From assembly GCF_001988955.1 (NCBI RefSeq), contig NZ_CP014263.1:2046001-2110000 (forward strand): DNA of 64,000 nucleotides, written 5' to 3'. A program made the translations under genes and the position numbers. Below are positions 33,445-43,558 of this stretch, in pieces. The DNA is from Spirosoma montaniterrae. Lineage in GTDB: Bacteria; Bacteroidota; Bacteroidia; Cytophagales; Spirosomataceae. How positions within the stretch are numbered: position 1 is the stretch's first letter; every line of letters starts with the position of its first letter. The notes beneath the pieces are model-generated. The model did no database searches and was not told the origin of the DNA. It was given only the letters and a program-made list of their open reading frames with translations.

Positions 33445-35232
33445 GTGAAACATATTCGCAATTTCTGCATCATTGCCCACATCGACCACGGCAAAAGTAC
33501 ACTTGCCGACCGGTTACTCGAATTTACCAACACGGTTGGTGCCCGCGATATGCAGGCCCAGCTACTCGACGATATGGACCTGGAGCGCGAACGCGGCATC
33601 ACCATCAAGAGCCACGCCATCCAGATGAACTATACCTACAAAGGCGAAACCTATACGCTCAACCTCATCGATACCCCCGGCCACGTTGACTTTAGCTACG
33701 AGGTATCGCGGTCGATTGCAGCGTGTGAGGGTGCTTTGCTGCTGGTCGATGCCTCGCAGGGAACCGAAGCCCAAACGATCTCGAACCTGTATCTGGCAAT
33801 GAATAACAATCTGGTTATCATTCCGGTACTCAATAAGATCGACCTGCCCGGTGCCATGCCCGAAGAAATTAAAGATGAGATGGTTGATCTGCTCGGCTGC
33901 GAACGTGACGATATTATTCCGGCCAGTGGTAAAGAAGGCATTGGCATCGAGGAAATCCTGGCCGCCATTGTTGAGCGGGTGCCCCCTCCGGTCGGCAACC
34001 CCGACGGCGAACTGCAAGCCCTGATCTTCGATTCGGTCTTCAACTCATACCGGGGTATCGAAGTTATTTTCCGGGTCAAAAATGGCCGCATTCGCAAAGG
34101 CGATAAGGTGAAATTCATGAATACCGGCAAAGAATACATTGCCGACGAAATCGGCACGCTCCGCCTGACCAAAGAACCAAAGGATGTGGTTGAATGTGGC
34201 GACGTGGGCTATCTGATTTCGGGGATTAAAGTAGCCCGTGAGGTCAAAGTAGGAGATACCATTACCGAGTTTGACCGCCCCGCCAAAGAAGCCATTCAAG
34301 GGTTTTCTGAGGTAAAACCGATGGTTTTCGCAGGCATTTACCCCGTGGAAACCAGCGAGTTCGAAGATTTGCGCGAGGCTGTAGAAAAGCTTCAGCTTAA
34401 CGATGCGGCCTTAGTCTGGGAACCGGAAACATCGGCGGCTTTGGGCTTCGGATTCCGCTGCGGATTCCTCGGTATGTTGCACATGGAAATTGTGCAGGAA
34501 CGGCTCGAACGCGAATTCGACATGACCGTCATTACGACCGTGCCATCGGTGCGCTTTGAGGTGATGACCACCAAAGGCGAAATTATGAGCGTGTCGGCCC
34601 CGTCGGAAATGCCCGAACCGAATTATATCGACTTCATCGAAGAGCCGTTTATCAAAGCACAGATCATCACGAAGTCGGAATACGTGGGCGGCATTATGAG
34701 CCTATGTATGGATAAACGGAGTATCCTGAAAAATCAGGTATATCTGACCGCCGAACGCGTAGAGCTTCAATTTGAAATGCCGCTGGCCGAAGTGGTGTTC
34801 GACTTTTTCGACAAGCTAAAGACCATTTCACGCGGCTATGCCTCGCTCGACTATGAGTTTATGGACAACCGCGAGTCGGACATGGTGAAGCTCGACGTAA
34901 TGCTCAACGGCGATAAAATCGATGCGCTGTCGGCCATTGTTCACCGCTCGAAATCGTATGAGTGGGGCAAAAAACTCTGCGAAAAGCTGCGCGAATTATT
35001 ACCCCGTCAGCAGTTCGAGATTGCTATTCAGGCGGCTATCGGCCAGAAAATCATTGCCCGCGAAACGGTGAAAGCACTCCGTAAAGACGTACTGGCAAAG
35101 TGTTACGGGGGCGATATTTCGCGGAAGCGTAAACTGCTCGAAAAGCAGAAAAAAGGCAAGAAACGAATGCGACAGGTCGGCAACGTCGAAATTCCGCAGG
35201 AAGCGTTTATGGCGGTGCTGAAAATCAACTAA
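33445..35232 (+). CDS. lepA: elongation factor 4 (LepA)
   Basis: The 595-residue protein is a translational GTPase: G1 AHIDHGKST (P-loop), G2/switch region [10 protein letters not shown]3 DTPGHVDF, G4 NKIDL. These are followed by the LepA-specific C-terminal domain ([18 protein letters not shown], and the tail [20 protein letters not shown]). It acts on stalled or initiating ribosomes. The start codon is GTG at 33445, giving the typical [16 protein letters not shown] start. It ends 4 nt before a strong bidirectional terminator. Confidence 0.97.
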   Translation: MKHIRNFCIIAHIDHGKSTLADRLLEFTNTVGARDMQAQLLDDMDLERERGITIKSHAIQMNYTYKGETYTLNLIDTPGHVDFSYEVSRSIAACEGALLLVDASQGTEAQTISNLYLAMNNNLVIIPVLNKIDLPGAMPEEIKDEMVDLLGCERDDIIPASGKEGIGIEEILAAIVERVPPPVGNPDGELQALIFDSVFNSYRGIEVIFRVKNGRIRKGDKVKFMNTGKEYIADEIGTLRLTKEPKDVVECGDVGYLISGIKVAREVKVGDTITEFDRPAKEAIQGFSEVKPMVFAGIYPVETSEFEDLREAVEKLQLNDAALVWEPETSAALGFGFRCGFLGMLHMEIVQERLEREFDMTVITTVPSVRFEVMTTKGEIMSVSAPSEMPEPNYIDFIEEPFIKAQIITKSEYVGGIMSLCMDKRSILKNQVYLTAERVELQFEMPLAEVVFDFFDKLKTISRGYASLDYEFMDNRESDMVKLDVMLNGDKIDALSAIVHRSKSYEWGKKLCEKLRELLPRQQFEIAIQAAIGQKIIARETVKALRKDVLAKCYGGDISRKRKLLEKQKKGKKRMRQVGNVEIPQEAFMAVLKIN

Positions 35233-35236
35233 GTAC

Positions 35237-35272
35237 AAAAAAGAGTCAGTTCACACGAGCTGACTCTTTTTT
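35237..35272. terminator. lepA terminator
   Basis: AAAAAAGAGTCAG (35237-35249) pairs with CTGACTCTTTTTT (35260-35272), extended inward by three pairs around an ACAC loop. T-run follows on the plus strand. Confidence 0.9.
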
Positions 35273-35296
35273 GTGTAATTGGGTTAGGCATTTTTT

Positions 35297-35304
35297 TATA
35301 TTTG
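35297..35304 (+). promoter_or_regulatory. -7 box of the GT-C-like membrane protein gene
   Basis: TATATTTG matches TAnnTTTG and lies 22 nt before the ATG at 35326. A TTG sits 23 nt upstream. Confidence 0.5.
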
Positions 35305-35325
35305 CCAACGTCCTTCGTTGGCTAT

Positions 35326-36921
35326 ATGATTCGTCTTCTATCCTCCTCTACATCATTTCCTGTTCGTTTTTCAGTAGTCTTTGTACTACTCTGTTACGCG
35401 CTCCTGCTCTTGTTCGGAGCCTGGCACCACGAACCCTGGCGCGACGAAACCCATTCGTGGCTGATTGCGCAGCATAGTTCATCCATTGCTGATTTATTCT
35501 GGAATAAGCGATATGAAGGGCATCCCGGCGGCTGGTACGTGTTGCTGTATGGGCTGAAAAGCCTGAGCCAATCGTGGGTGGCCGTTCAGGTCATGCATGG
35601 TTTGCTGGCAATGGGCAGTGCTTATTTGCTCATTACCCGGTCGTCGTTTCCGTGGGTTGTTCGGGTACTGTTGCTATTTGGATATTTTTTTGTCTACGAA
35701 TACGCCGTTATAGCCCGTAATTATGCGGTAGGTGTGCTGCTGCTTTTCGGGCTGTGTGCGCTGTTTCCGCGCCGGTACGAGCGGGGTGTTCACATTGGCT
35801 GGTGCCTGCTGCTGGCACTGCTCTGGCAAACCAACCTGTTTGCGCTGCTGCTGGGATTGGGAATGTACGGTCTGTTCTGGCTCGAACTGCTCATCTACCG
35901 GCAAGACGTCTGGAAAACCAACTGGCCCTATTATGTCGGCGGGGCAATACTGGCGGGCGGCAGCCTGTTGCTCACGTACATTGACCTGCTTCCGCCCGAC
36001 GATCTTAGTTTCCCGATGGTCGTTCATGGCGACCGCTCACTGTTCAACGCCCTGGCAACTCTTTATTCGCTGAAGCAGGCTTTGCTACCCCTCCCCGACA
36101 GTTTTCATCATTTCTGGAATGGCGACCTGCTCGACATAATCGGCAACAAGACCAACAAAACTATACAGGGAGCTATTGGGCTGAGCCTGCTGGCCGCAAT
36201 GGGCTACGCCATTATACTCCCTCTGTTTCGGAGTCGGCTGGCCCTGCTGGGCTGGGTGCTGATTTGTCTGGCAATCCAGATTGTCCTGTTTTCGCAGTAT
36301 AGAGGATCGTTGCGGCATCACGGACACCAGTTTCTGGCACTGATTATTTGCTTGTGGATACAGCCTTATCTGGCTGACCTGCGGCCAAAGCCCCTTGTGC
36401 TCAAGCGAAACGAAACGCTGGCGTACCGGCTCGTGCCAGTGGTGCTGGGCGTTCATATACTAACCACCGTGGTGGCGTTGCTGGCCGACTGGCAGTACCC
36501 GTTTTCGATGGCCCGCGCCACGGCTCAGTACATCCGTCAGTCGCCCCAGCGCGATTGGTTCCGGGCTGGGCATACCTATTATGCCGTTGAGAACGTGGCC
36601 GCTCACCTACCCGATTTCCGAATGTATTATCCTACTGCGAAACAACACAACGGCTTCATTATGTGGCGGGTGAACAACGGATTGCCATCGCTTACGATTG
36701 CTACGAACATGACCAAAGAGGTGGGTCGGAAACCCGCGCTGCTGGTGTTTAGCGGGTACTTGAGCAACGATTCGGCCCGGTATCTGGGTCTCAAACCAAT
36801 TATCTCGTTTAAAGGGAGCATCGTGACCGACGAGCAGTTCTGGCTATTCGCCTACCCAGCCGATAGCCTGCCTCCTCGCCTTCCAGCCAGACCAATACGG
36901 GCAAGTGTTGCCCAACAGTAG
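35326..36921 (+). CDS. polytopic membrane protein, GT-C glycosyltransferase-like
   Basis: ATG at 35326 gives 531 residues with about ten to twelve hydrophobic helices and a soluble C-terminal part (from about residue 400). Between the first helices is HHEPWRDETHSWLIA, the acidic first-loop motif seen in many GT-C enzymes, which use polyprenyl-phosphate sugars. Next come HPGGWYVLLYGL and YEYAVIARNYAVGVLLLF. The family is not certain; a mannosyl- or aminoarabinosyl-type transferase for envelope glycans is one possibility. It has its own promoter box and stands alone. Confidence 0.65.
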   Translation: MIRLLSSSTSFPVRFSVVFVLLCYALLLLFGAWHHEPWRDETHSWLIAQHSSSIADLFWNKRYEGHPGGWYVLLYGLKSLSQSWVAVQVMHGLLAMGSAYLLITRSSFPWVVRVLLLFGYFFVYEYAVIARNYAVGVLLLFGLCALFPRRYERGVHIGWCLLLALLWQTNLFALLLGLGMYGLFWLELLIYRQDVWKTNWPYYVGGAILAGGSLLLTYIDLLPPDDLSFPMVVHGDRSLFNALATLYSLKQALLPLPDSFHHFWNGDLLDIIGNKTNKTIQGAIGLSLLAAMGYAIILPLFRSRLALLGWVLICLAIQIVLFSQYRGSLRHHGHQFLALIICLWIQPYLADLRPKPLVLKRNETLAYRLVPVVLGVHILTTVVALLADWQYPFSMARATAQYIRQSPQRDWFRAGHTYYAVENVAAHLPDFRMYYPTAKQHNGFIMWRVNNGLPSLTIATNMTKEVGRKPALLVFSGYLSNDSARYLGLKPIISFKGSIVTDEQFWLFAYPADSLPPRLPARPIRASVAQQ

Positions 36922-36995
36922 TGGGCATTTAAAGAAGAACTGCCTGCGCCAGAAAGGCAGACAAACTAATTCAGACTTGGCACTTTGTTTGCATA

Positions 36996-37027
36996 TCGTT
37001 CGTATCAGAACTTTTTGATACGAACGA
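36996..37027 (+). promoter_or_regulatory. perfect 12-bp inverted repeat ending 1 nt before a start codon
   Basis: TCGTTCGTATCA (36996-37007) and TGATACGAACGA (37016-37027) pair perfectly around GAACTTTT. The ATG of the OmpA-family gene is at 37029. It could be an operator or an RNA hairpin hiding the ribosome landing site. Confidence 0.75.
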
Positions 37028-37028
37028 C

Positions 37029-37751
37029 ATGCGCTTTGTTTTTCTGATCTTACTGATTAGCAGCACGTTGCCCCTTCATGCTCAGGTAACGAAGACCTCA
37101 AAGCCGGTAACGGTGTTTGTGATAAACGCCGTCGATGCTAAAACCAGCACCGATCTACCCGCATCATTCACCATCAGCGCGCTGAGTGCCAAACAGAAAT
37201 GGGTGGGGCAAAGTCAGCCCGGCAGGCCGTTTTCGTTTACGCTGACCCGCACCGATACGCTCAACGTAATCGCCAACGCCAAAGGCTATTACGAAGCCGA
37301 AGAGATCATGGTGGTTTCGTGCGATACCTGCCCCGACTATGGCTACGCCATCCGGCTCGATAAAGAAGACCCTAAAGCCGACAGCATTTTTCGCAATCTG
37401 GAAGTCAACAAAGTCTTTCGACTTGATAAAGTATATTTCGATCAGAGCAGTTACGTACTCCGTCCCGAATCGTACCCGCAGTTGGATAAATTAGCGAAAA
37501 CGCTCCGGCAAATGCCCAATGTAGTCATTGAAATTGCCGGACATACCGACAACGTGGGCGACCGACGGCTGAATCAGGCGCTGTCGGAAAATCGGGCTAA
37601 GGTCATTCGTAGCTACCTCACCCGCCACGCCATTACCGAGACCCGGCTCCGCGCCAATGGCTACGGCGACAGTCGGCCAGCCGCCCCCAATGATTCGGAA
37701 GAAAACAAACGAAAGAACCGACGCGTTGAATTCGTTGTCTTAGCAATGTAG
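37029..37751 (+). CDS. small OmpA-family protein
   Basis: The 240-residue protein has a signal peptide (MRFVFLILLISSTLPLHAQ). An N-terminal beta-rich domain (about 25-125) resembles a carboxypeptidase-regulatory or transthyretin-like fold (VTVFVINAVDAKTSTDLPASF, LNVIANAKGYYEAEE). The C-terminal OmpA domain is FRLDKVYFDQSSYVLRPES, GHTDNVGDRRLNQALSENRAKVIRSYL, ANGYGDSRP, KNRRVEFVVL. It is likely anchored to peptidoglycan. Control by the start-adjacent inverted repeat is suggested by position. The MpaB-like gene follows after 13 nt, probably in the same transcript. Confidence 0.9.
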   Translation: MRFVFLILLISSTLPLHAQVTKTSKPVTVFVINAVDAKTSTDLPASFTISALSAKQKWVGQSQPGRPFSFTLTRTDTLNVIANAKGYYEAEEIMVVSCDTCPDYGYAIRLDKEDPKADSIFRNLEVNKVFRLDKVYFDQSSYVLRPESYPQLDKLAKTLRQMPNVVIEIAGHTDNVGDRRLNQALSENRAKVIRSYLTRHAITETRLRANGYGDSRPAAPNDSEENKRKNRRVEFVVLAM

Positions 37752-37764
37752 CAACTGACAACGA

Positions 37765-38520
37765 ATGACCTATTTTGTTCAACCCGGCTCGATTGTTCGG
37801 CAGATTTGGGGTGACGCCGACGTGATTTTGCTGGTCTTCGCCGGATCGTCGGCTGAGTTCGCGCTTAACAGGGCCGTTGACTGGCTTTTTTTCACGGGTA
37901 AACTCCCCGCCGACCCGATTGCACGGCTATTTTCGACGGTTCGGTATGCACAGGAAATCGTGTTTGCCCCCGACGACCGCGCCCGACAGGCCATTGCCCG
38001 AATGGCAACCATTCACGCAGGGGTTGAACAGAAACGAGGGTATCAAATTCCCGACTGGGCCTACCGCGACGTGCTGTACATGCTCATCGATTATTCTGAG
38101 CGGGCCTTTCAAACGCTGCACCGACCGCTAACCCTATCCGAAAAAGATGAATTGTTCAGCACCTTCCGGGCTGTGGGCGCGGGCATGGGCGTCCCCGATT
38201 TGCCCGGTTCCTACGCCGATTGGCAAACCGACCGGCAAACCCACCTGAACCGCGACCTGGCTCGCAGCGAATTTACCGACCGGCTGTTTCAACGTTACCG
38301 CGACCAGTTGGGCAACTGGCGATACGATCTGCTCCGGCAGGCGCAGGCACTACTTGTACCACAACAGGTTGGTCAGCTATTGAACTTACCACCGAAGCCG
38401 TTACTTTCGCATACCATCGGCCTGTACAAACTGCTGAATGTACTCCGGCTGCGGTCGGTGGTGCAGCGGGCACTGCTACCGACCGAGTATCTGGCGCAGA
38501 TTCGGGCGTTGGATCGGTAG
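37765..38520 (+). CDS. oxygenase MpaB / DUF2236-like protein
   Basis: The 251-residue protein lacks a signal peptide. It resembles the ER-bound oxygenase MpaB/rubber-oxygenase (DUF2236) family: FVQPGSIVRQIWGDADVILLVFAG at the start, DPIARLFSTVRYAQEIVF, RMATIHAGVE with a candidate haem-ligand His, and a DVLYMLIDYSERAFQ helix where the family has another His-containing helix. The family includes haem b latex-clearing-type enzymes, but most bacterial members have no known substrate. The equivalents of the His/Arg ligands need alignment. It follows the OmpA gene by 13 nt and is convergent with the large membrane protein. Confidence 0.6.
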   Translation: MTYFVQPGSIVRQIWGDADVILLVFAGSSAEFALNRAVDWLFFTGKLPADPIARLFSTVRYAQEIVFAPDDRARQAIARMATIHAGVEQKRGYQIPDWAYRDVLYMLIDYSERAFQTLHRPLTLSEKDELFSTFRAVGAGMGVPDLPGSYADWQTDRQTHLNRDLARSEFTDRLFQRYRDQLGNWRYDLLRQAQALLVPQQVGQLLNLPPKPLLSHTIGLYKLLNVLRLRSVVQRALLPTEYLAQIRALDR

Positions 38521-38551
38521 GCACGATCCATCAAGCCTGTACAACTATAAT

Positions 38552-41500
38552 TCAATTGTTTTCTTCTTCCCGACGATACACGCCAAGTGCCTGAATCAAT
38601 TGAGCCAAATCGGCATTATTGCGGCTGCGGGACATGTCTGCCATGTAGGCGTTGGGATTCAGGTTCCACTCCGGCGTGTTTACGCGCGGAACGCTTCCAT
38701 TTGTAGACCGCAATAAATTCAGTAATTCATCTAACGGGAAATCATAACCTAACTGTCCCCGGAAAGCTAACCTGAAAACACGTTGCAATTGGGTAAACTG
38801 CTGCATATCGCCCAGCACCGGGCTATATTTCTGATTCTGGGCTACTCCGCGCATAACGGCATCATTCACAGCATTCCTGTTAGCAAGTGTGGGAAATTGC
38901 CAGGGGTTGTTATCCGTTGGCTCTTCGTCGGTCTCAGCCGTTAGGCCGTTTGGATTGGTTACCGACGTAAAAGCAACCTGCACCATGAAATCGAGCGGGT
39001 AATACGGATTTAAGCGCTTATTTTGTAGAAAACTCAGTTCTTTATCAACGCTATATTTCTGTTCGCGAACACCCGACCAAACTTCAAACTCGCTTCCAAA
39101 CGGGTCACGCTCCTGCCCATTCTCCGCTTCTGCACTAAAGCTGGCAATCACAGCCTGTTTGAATACTTGAAACGTAGTAGTATTTCGCATAGCCTGCTGG
39201 ATGCCATCCAGCAAATCCAGATCAAAGTAGGCGGCTTTTTCCCGGAACGGATACTGGTCCGGCTGGTCGGCGGGCATAACCGAACGTAGTTCAGGCCAGG
39301 CACCTTCCAGTGCTGTCCAGCGAGCCTGTTGAGCCTGGCGAAGCTGATCGATGTATTTTTGCTTATCAACGTCCTGGCTCACTGCCGGGAAGGCGGCTAA
39401 CGTTCGCTCCAGATAAGCCGTCCGGTACAGTTCGCCCCATACCTGAACACGCTCACGTGCCCGCTCGATTTCAGGACTTTGGAACGTATCCACCAATCGG
39501 TCTAAGTCCATAGCCGTCAGCCCTAACTGACTATTTACCAGCGACGGGTGTAGCAGCACTTTCAGTTGAGCCACCGGCGGCACCGTAACCATAGTAACAG
39601 TTGTAAGCCGGCCATCGGCGGCATAAGCTAATGCCTGCTGCACAATCGCTTTGGGGTATGTGCCTACCCGCACAACCGAACTATCACGATTTCGGAGGTA
39701 AATCGTAAGGTTGCCTCCGGTTTCGTGCCAGGATAGATTGACAAAATCGGCACCCGTTTCTTTAGCGGTTGCGTGGCTGTTATCGGGTTCTTTTCCAATC
39801 AGTACGCCCCCAATCCGGCTGAAACCGCGTAGCCGAATATAGCTGCGGGAACGCACAAACGAGGCTCTGGACCTGCTCATACTACGACCTCCTCCTCCAC
39901 CCCCGCCAGTACCGATTCCACCACCTCCACCCCCGCCCGCAGGTATATACTCATCTGCCGATGCTATAAGTAGTTGCTCCGGGGTATCAGTTCCCGATAA
40001 CAGCGACGCACGCAGTTTGCCCGCCGACGTCCGTGAATCGGAGCCAATCTGACCGGGAAAAAAATCTTCGTATGAGTTCAGAGCCGCCGTAGTCCGCTCG
40101 TTTAGCGTACCGCCACCAAGATTTTTCAATGCTTCTTCGGCGGCTGTTGCATTAACAGGTCTGGCGTTCGGCTTCAGGCTGGGCGGATGATGATCAGCAA
40201 TAGCGTCGGCAAGGCCCGCCGGTAGTTTTGGCACACTTGATCGCATGGTAGCAGCTCGGTGGTTTCCACCAAACGTTTCTGATGGCGTCAGGTCATTGAA
40301 CCGCCGAACAATATCTTCGTATGCTTCTCCCTTCGCCATCATATCCATGAATTCATACGTCAGCTTATCGTTCGCTTTTTTAATCAGTTCTCCCTGCGCT
40401 TCGCCAACCAGATCATTGATGATTTTGTCGATAGTTTCATTTTGAACCAGTTTGAAGTCAGGTTCGATAATTTTCCCAATAGCCTCGGTAAAGAGACGGC
40501 CCCGCAGATCATGAAGCGGAATTGTTTCATGGAATGACGCCTTATAAGCGGCAAAATTTTTCTTCGCCTGCGTCCATAAAATATCCGATTGCGTGGCAAA
40601 ATCCCGGCGCATTCGGGCTTTAAAGGCTTCGCCCGTTGCCGTTTTCGGCTTCCGGCGAATCGTTTCGCCAACTGGCCTGACTGGCTCTGCGGTGGTTTGC
40701 CGCCTACTTGTCTCGAACGCACGTTCTAACGAAGCCGATGCCGACTCAAGGCGTGTATAGGTCTGAACGGCCCGCCATGCTGTCCGTTCTTCGGGTATGG
40801 TAATATCGTAGTATGAGCTGTCGGCTATATCGGGCTGAGTGCCGAAGTCAGGGTTATTGCTGCGGTTGGCCGCCAGTTTGACGAAGGCGTCCAAAATTTG
40901 CTGACGCACTACCAGCGACCGTACTCGAAACGTAGCGGCTTCGTCGGCAGGCGATTTTTCAAAAAGACTATTGGCAAACAGCAACTCGTAGTCGGAGGCC
41001 ATTTCGTCTAATACAATCTCGTCTTCTTTCGTAACCGTGCGGGGTGCTGCCGACCGGCTTACTGTTTCTTCGAACGAACTGCGGGCTTCTTCTAATTTTT
41101 TGGTCAGATACGTTTCGCCCAACTGATCGGCCATAAGCCGACTGCCCTGTAAGGTTTGTATGGTAATTAACGACACCAGCGTACAGGCCAATGTTACCTT
41201 CGAGAGTGTACCGGTAAGAGAGGTAACGGTATCTACAAACCCTCTGCTCACCAGGAAAGAGAACACATCGTCTTTGAGCGATGACTGCCTATCGGGTGTA
41301 ACAGTATCGAGTTGTACCCGCCGAAAAATATCGAACTGATACCATGCCTGGCTGTATATACCAACCAATTCTTCACCATCTTTGAGTTTTTGAGCCAATT
41401 CGGGCGACGGATTCTGTTTATATTCCTCGCGCAGATAGTTCAAATAGTCGGAATATTGCTGTAGCCGCTCCTGAATTGCCTGCATGTCTGACGTAGGCGG

Positions 41501-41962
41501 CAATTCGGTGTACGGTATAGTCCCCTGATGAAATCCTTCGGCGAGAGCGGCTGCTTTCTGGTCAAATTGTTTACTGTATTGTATTTTGTAGTTGCGATAT
41601 AAAGCCGCACAAAACGCGACAAATAAAACGCTGAAACCCAGAAAACTGTAATAGGGTTTATCGGTGATGAAACTTAGTGCCTTGTTTACACTATCGAACA
41701 GATGAAGCATATTTCCAACAAATCCCACCGACCCGGCTCCGGCCAGCAACCGGGCCGTTACAAACAGAATCCCCAATGCTGCGTAAAGGATAGCGGCCAA
41801 CAAAACAAACGAGTTGATGGTATGCACTGATGACACCGCTACCTGTTTCAGAATTTGCTTCGACGCCGAAACAGACTGCATGCGTTCCAGTGTCGGAAGT
41901 AACAGGTATTTTACGGCTGCGTAAATACCCAGGCAGATGAATGGGAGCAGGTAAAAAGACAT
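38552..41962 (-). CDS. large unrecognised membrane protein (1,136 aa) with Gly-rich hinge
   Basis: I do not recognise a family. The first 130 residues hold about three membrane helices (4-22, 47-75, 103-125), and another lies near 270-290. Between them, and to about residue 670, the chain is charged and mostly helical with coiled-coil-like stretches (EEARSSFEETVSRS, KKNFAAYKASFHE). A hinge at about 675-705 is almost pure glycine and then Arg/Ser-rich (SMSRSRASFVRSRSYIR). A compact C-terminal part (about 715-1130) begins with beta-strands (GADFVNLSWHETGGNLTIYLRN) and continues helical. Gene stands alone, convergent with the MpaB-like gene and divergent from sdaA. Confidence 0.7.
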   Translation of the reverse strand: MSFYLLPFICLGIYAAVKYLLLPTLERMQSVSASKQILKQVAVSSVHTINSFVLLAAILYAALGILFVTARLLAGAGSVGFVGNMLHLFDSVNKALSFITDKPYYSFLGFSVLFVAFCAALYRNYKIQYSKQFDQKAAALAEGFHQGTIPYTELPPTSDMQAIQERLQQYSDYLNYLREEYKQNPSPELAQKLKDGEELVGIYSQAWYQFDIFRRVQLDTVTPDRQSSLKDDVFSFLVSRGFVDTVTSLTGTLSKVTLACTLVSLITIQTLQGSRLMADQLGETYLTKKLEEARSSFEETVSRSAAPRTVTKEDEIVLDEMASDYELLFANSLFEKSPADEAATFRVRSLVVRQQILDAFVKLAANRSNNPDFGTQPDIADSSYYDITIPEERTAWRAVQTYTRLESASASLERAFETSRRQTTAEPVRPVGETIRRKPKTATGEAFKARMRRDFATQSDILWTQAKKNFAAYKASFHETIPLHDLRGRLFTEAIGKIIEPDFKLVQNETIDKIINDLVGEAQGELIKKANDKLTYEFMDMMAKGEAYEDIVRRFNDLTPSETFGGNHRAATMRSSVPKLPAGLADAIADHHPPSLKPNARPVNATAAEEALKNLGGGTLNERTTAALNSYEDFFPGQIGSDSRTSAGKLRASLLSGTDTPEQLLIASADEYIPAGGGGGGGIGTGGGGGGGRSMSRSRASFVRSRSYIRLRGFSRIGGVLIGKEPDNSHATAKETGADFVNLSWHETGGNLTIYLRNRDSSVVRVGTYPKAIVQQALAYAADGRLTTVTMVTVPPVAQLKVLLHPSLVNSQLGLTAMDLDRLVDTFQSPEIERARERVQVWGELYRTAYLERTLAAFPAVSQDVDKQKYIDQLRQAQQARWTALEGAWPELRSVMPADQPDQYPFREKAAYFDLDLLDGIQQAMRNTTTFQVFKQAVIASFSAEAENGQERDPFGSEFEVWSGVREQKYSVDKELSFLQNKRLNPYYPLDFMVQVAFTSVTNPNGLTAETDEEPTDNNPWQFPTLANRNAVNDAVMRGVAQNQKYSPVLGDMQQFTQLQRVFRLAFRGQLGYDFPLDELLNLLRSTNGSVPRVNTPEWNLNPNAYMADMSRSRNNADLAQLIQALGVYRREEENN

Positions 41963-42124
41963 AATTCTGGCGAATTAATAGTGAAGAATCGTCCGTGTAC
42001 CATCAGCACATAGGCAAAACCCAGCCGTAACGGTAACTTAGTCAAAATACGACATCACTTTACTGATAGTCAACGGGTTATTTCACGTATCTTCATAGGT
42101 ATTTCTCCCTTTTATTTACAAGTA

Positions 42125-43498
42125 ATGTCTGTCATCACTACGTCTGTCTTCGATTTGTTTAAAATTGGGCCGGGGCCGTCGAGTTCGCACACGATTGGTC
42201 CGATGAAAGCCGCGTTCGATTTTCGCCAGCGAATCGGGCAACTGCCTACCGGGGTGCAGCAGCAAGCCAGTGCCATTCACATTCACCTCTATGGCTCGCT
42301 CAGCGCGACCGGCAAAGGACATGGCACCGACCGCGCCGTAGTGGCTGGTCTGCTGGGCTGGCAACCCGAAACCACCGACCCTGTTGCGCTCCTCGCCCTG
42401 CTCAAAGACCCGACTGTTACGTACCCCGTGATGGTGGGCGATGAGCCGATTCATGTTGGGCCGCATAGCCTTCACTTTGAGCGCAAACGCTACGATTCGC
42501 CTTATGCAAATACGATGGTGCTGCGGCTCACAGCGGGCGAACAGACACTGGCCGAAGAAGAATATTATTCCATCGGGGGCGGGTTTATCATCCGCAAAGG
42601 TGAACCGGAAAATGGCCCGGTAGCCGCGTCGGTGCCGTATCCATACAGCACGATGAACGAGCTGAAAGCACATCTCAAAAACGGCCTTTCGCTCGATAAC
42701 CTGCTGATGGCGAACGAAATGGCGTTGACAGGGCGCACCCGCGCTGACATCAATGCCCGAATTGATCAACTGCTCGAGTTCATGCACAAGGCCGTTCGGC
42801 GGGGTTTGCGACATAAAGGCATACTGCCCGGCTCGATTCGGCTTAGCCGGAAGGCTCCGGTGCTGTACCAGCAAGCCAAAACGATGGCTAATTCATCAGA
42901 CAGTTTCCTGATTTTCCTGAATGCTTACTGTTTGGCCGCATCGGAAGAAAACGCGGCTGGCGGCATTGTCGTAACGGCTCCAACGTCGGGCGCGTCGGGT
43001 GTGATTCCGGGGCTTACATACTTAGCCAGGCACCATTTTCATTATGACCGGGCCACGCTGCGGGCCGGTATGCTGGCGGCTGCCATGATTGGTTTTCTGG
43101 TGAAACACAACGCCAGCATTTCGGGCGCAGAAATGGGCTGCATGGGCGAGATTGGCACGGCATCAGCAATGGGCGCGGCTTTCCTGACGCGTTGCGCCCA
43201 GCCCACCGGCTCGATTGAGACTATTGAAGCAGCCGCCGAAATTGGCATCGAACACCACCTCGGCATGACCTGCGACCCCATTGGTGGCTACGTGCAGATT
43301 CCATGCATCGAACGCAACGCAATGGGTGCCGTGAAAGCCTATAACGCCTTTCTGCTGGCTACGTCGGGGGCGGCTTCGTTCCAGAAAATTTCGCTCGATG
43401 CCGTCATAAAAGTGATGAAAGCCACAGGCCGCGACATGTCTACCAAATACAAAGAAACTTCCGAAGCCGGACTGGCCCTGAGCGCAACAGAATGCTGA
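42125..43498 (+). CDS. sdaA: L-serine ammonia-lyase, iron-sulfur type
   Basis: The 457-residue single-chain enzyme has the beta domain start SVFDLFKIGPGPSSSHTIGPM and YSIGGGFI. The alpha domain has TAPTSGASGVIPG, GAEMGCMGEIGTASAMGAA, LGMTCDPIGGYVQIPCIERN, with cysteines placed to bind the 4Fe-4S cluster. It deaminates L-serine to pyruvate and ammonia. Length matches the fused SdaA/SdaB type. Start ATG 42125; 160 nt upstream carry no clear promoter match. It stands 60 nt before the AI-2E-type transporter gene and may be co-transcribed. Confidence 0.96.
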   Translation: MSVITTSVFDLFKIGPGPSSSHTIGPMKAAFDFRQRIGQLPTGVQQQASAIHIHLYGSLSATGKGHGTDRAVVAGLLGWQPETTDPVALLALLKDPTVTYPVMVGDEPIHVGPHSLHFERKRYDSPYANTMVLRLTAGEQTLAEEEYYSIGGGFIIRKGEPENGPVAASVPYPYSTMNELKAHLKNGLSLDNLLMANEMALTGRTRADINARIDQLLEFMHKAVRRGLRHKGILPGSIRLSRKAPVLYQQAKTMANSSDSFLIFLNAYCLAASEENAAGGIVVTAPTSGASGVIPGLTYLARHHFHYDRATLRAGMLAAAMIGFLVKHNASISGAEMGCMGEIGTASAMGAAFLTRCAQPTGSIETIEAAAEIGIEHHLGMTCDPIGGYVQIPCIERNAMGAVKAYNAFLLATSGAASFQKISLDAVIKVMKATGRDMSTKYKETSEAGLALSATEC

Positions 43499-43558
43499 GC
43501 GTTAAACATTTCGCATCCCTTTTCAGGTTTATAGCGTATACTCAACACGTCACCAATT

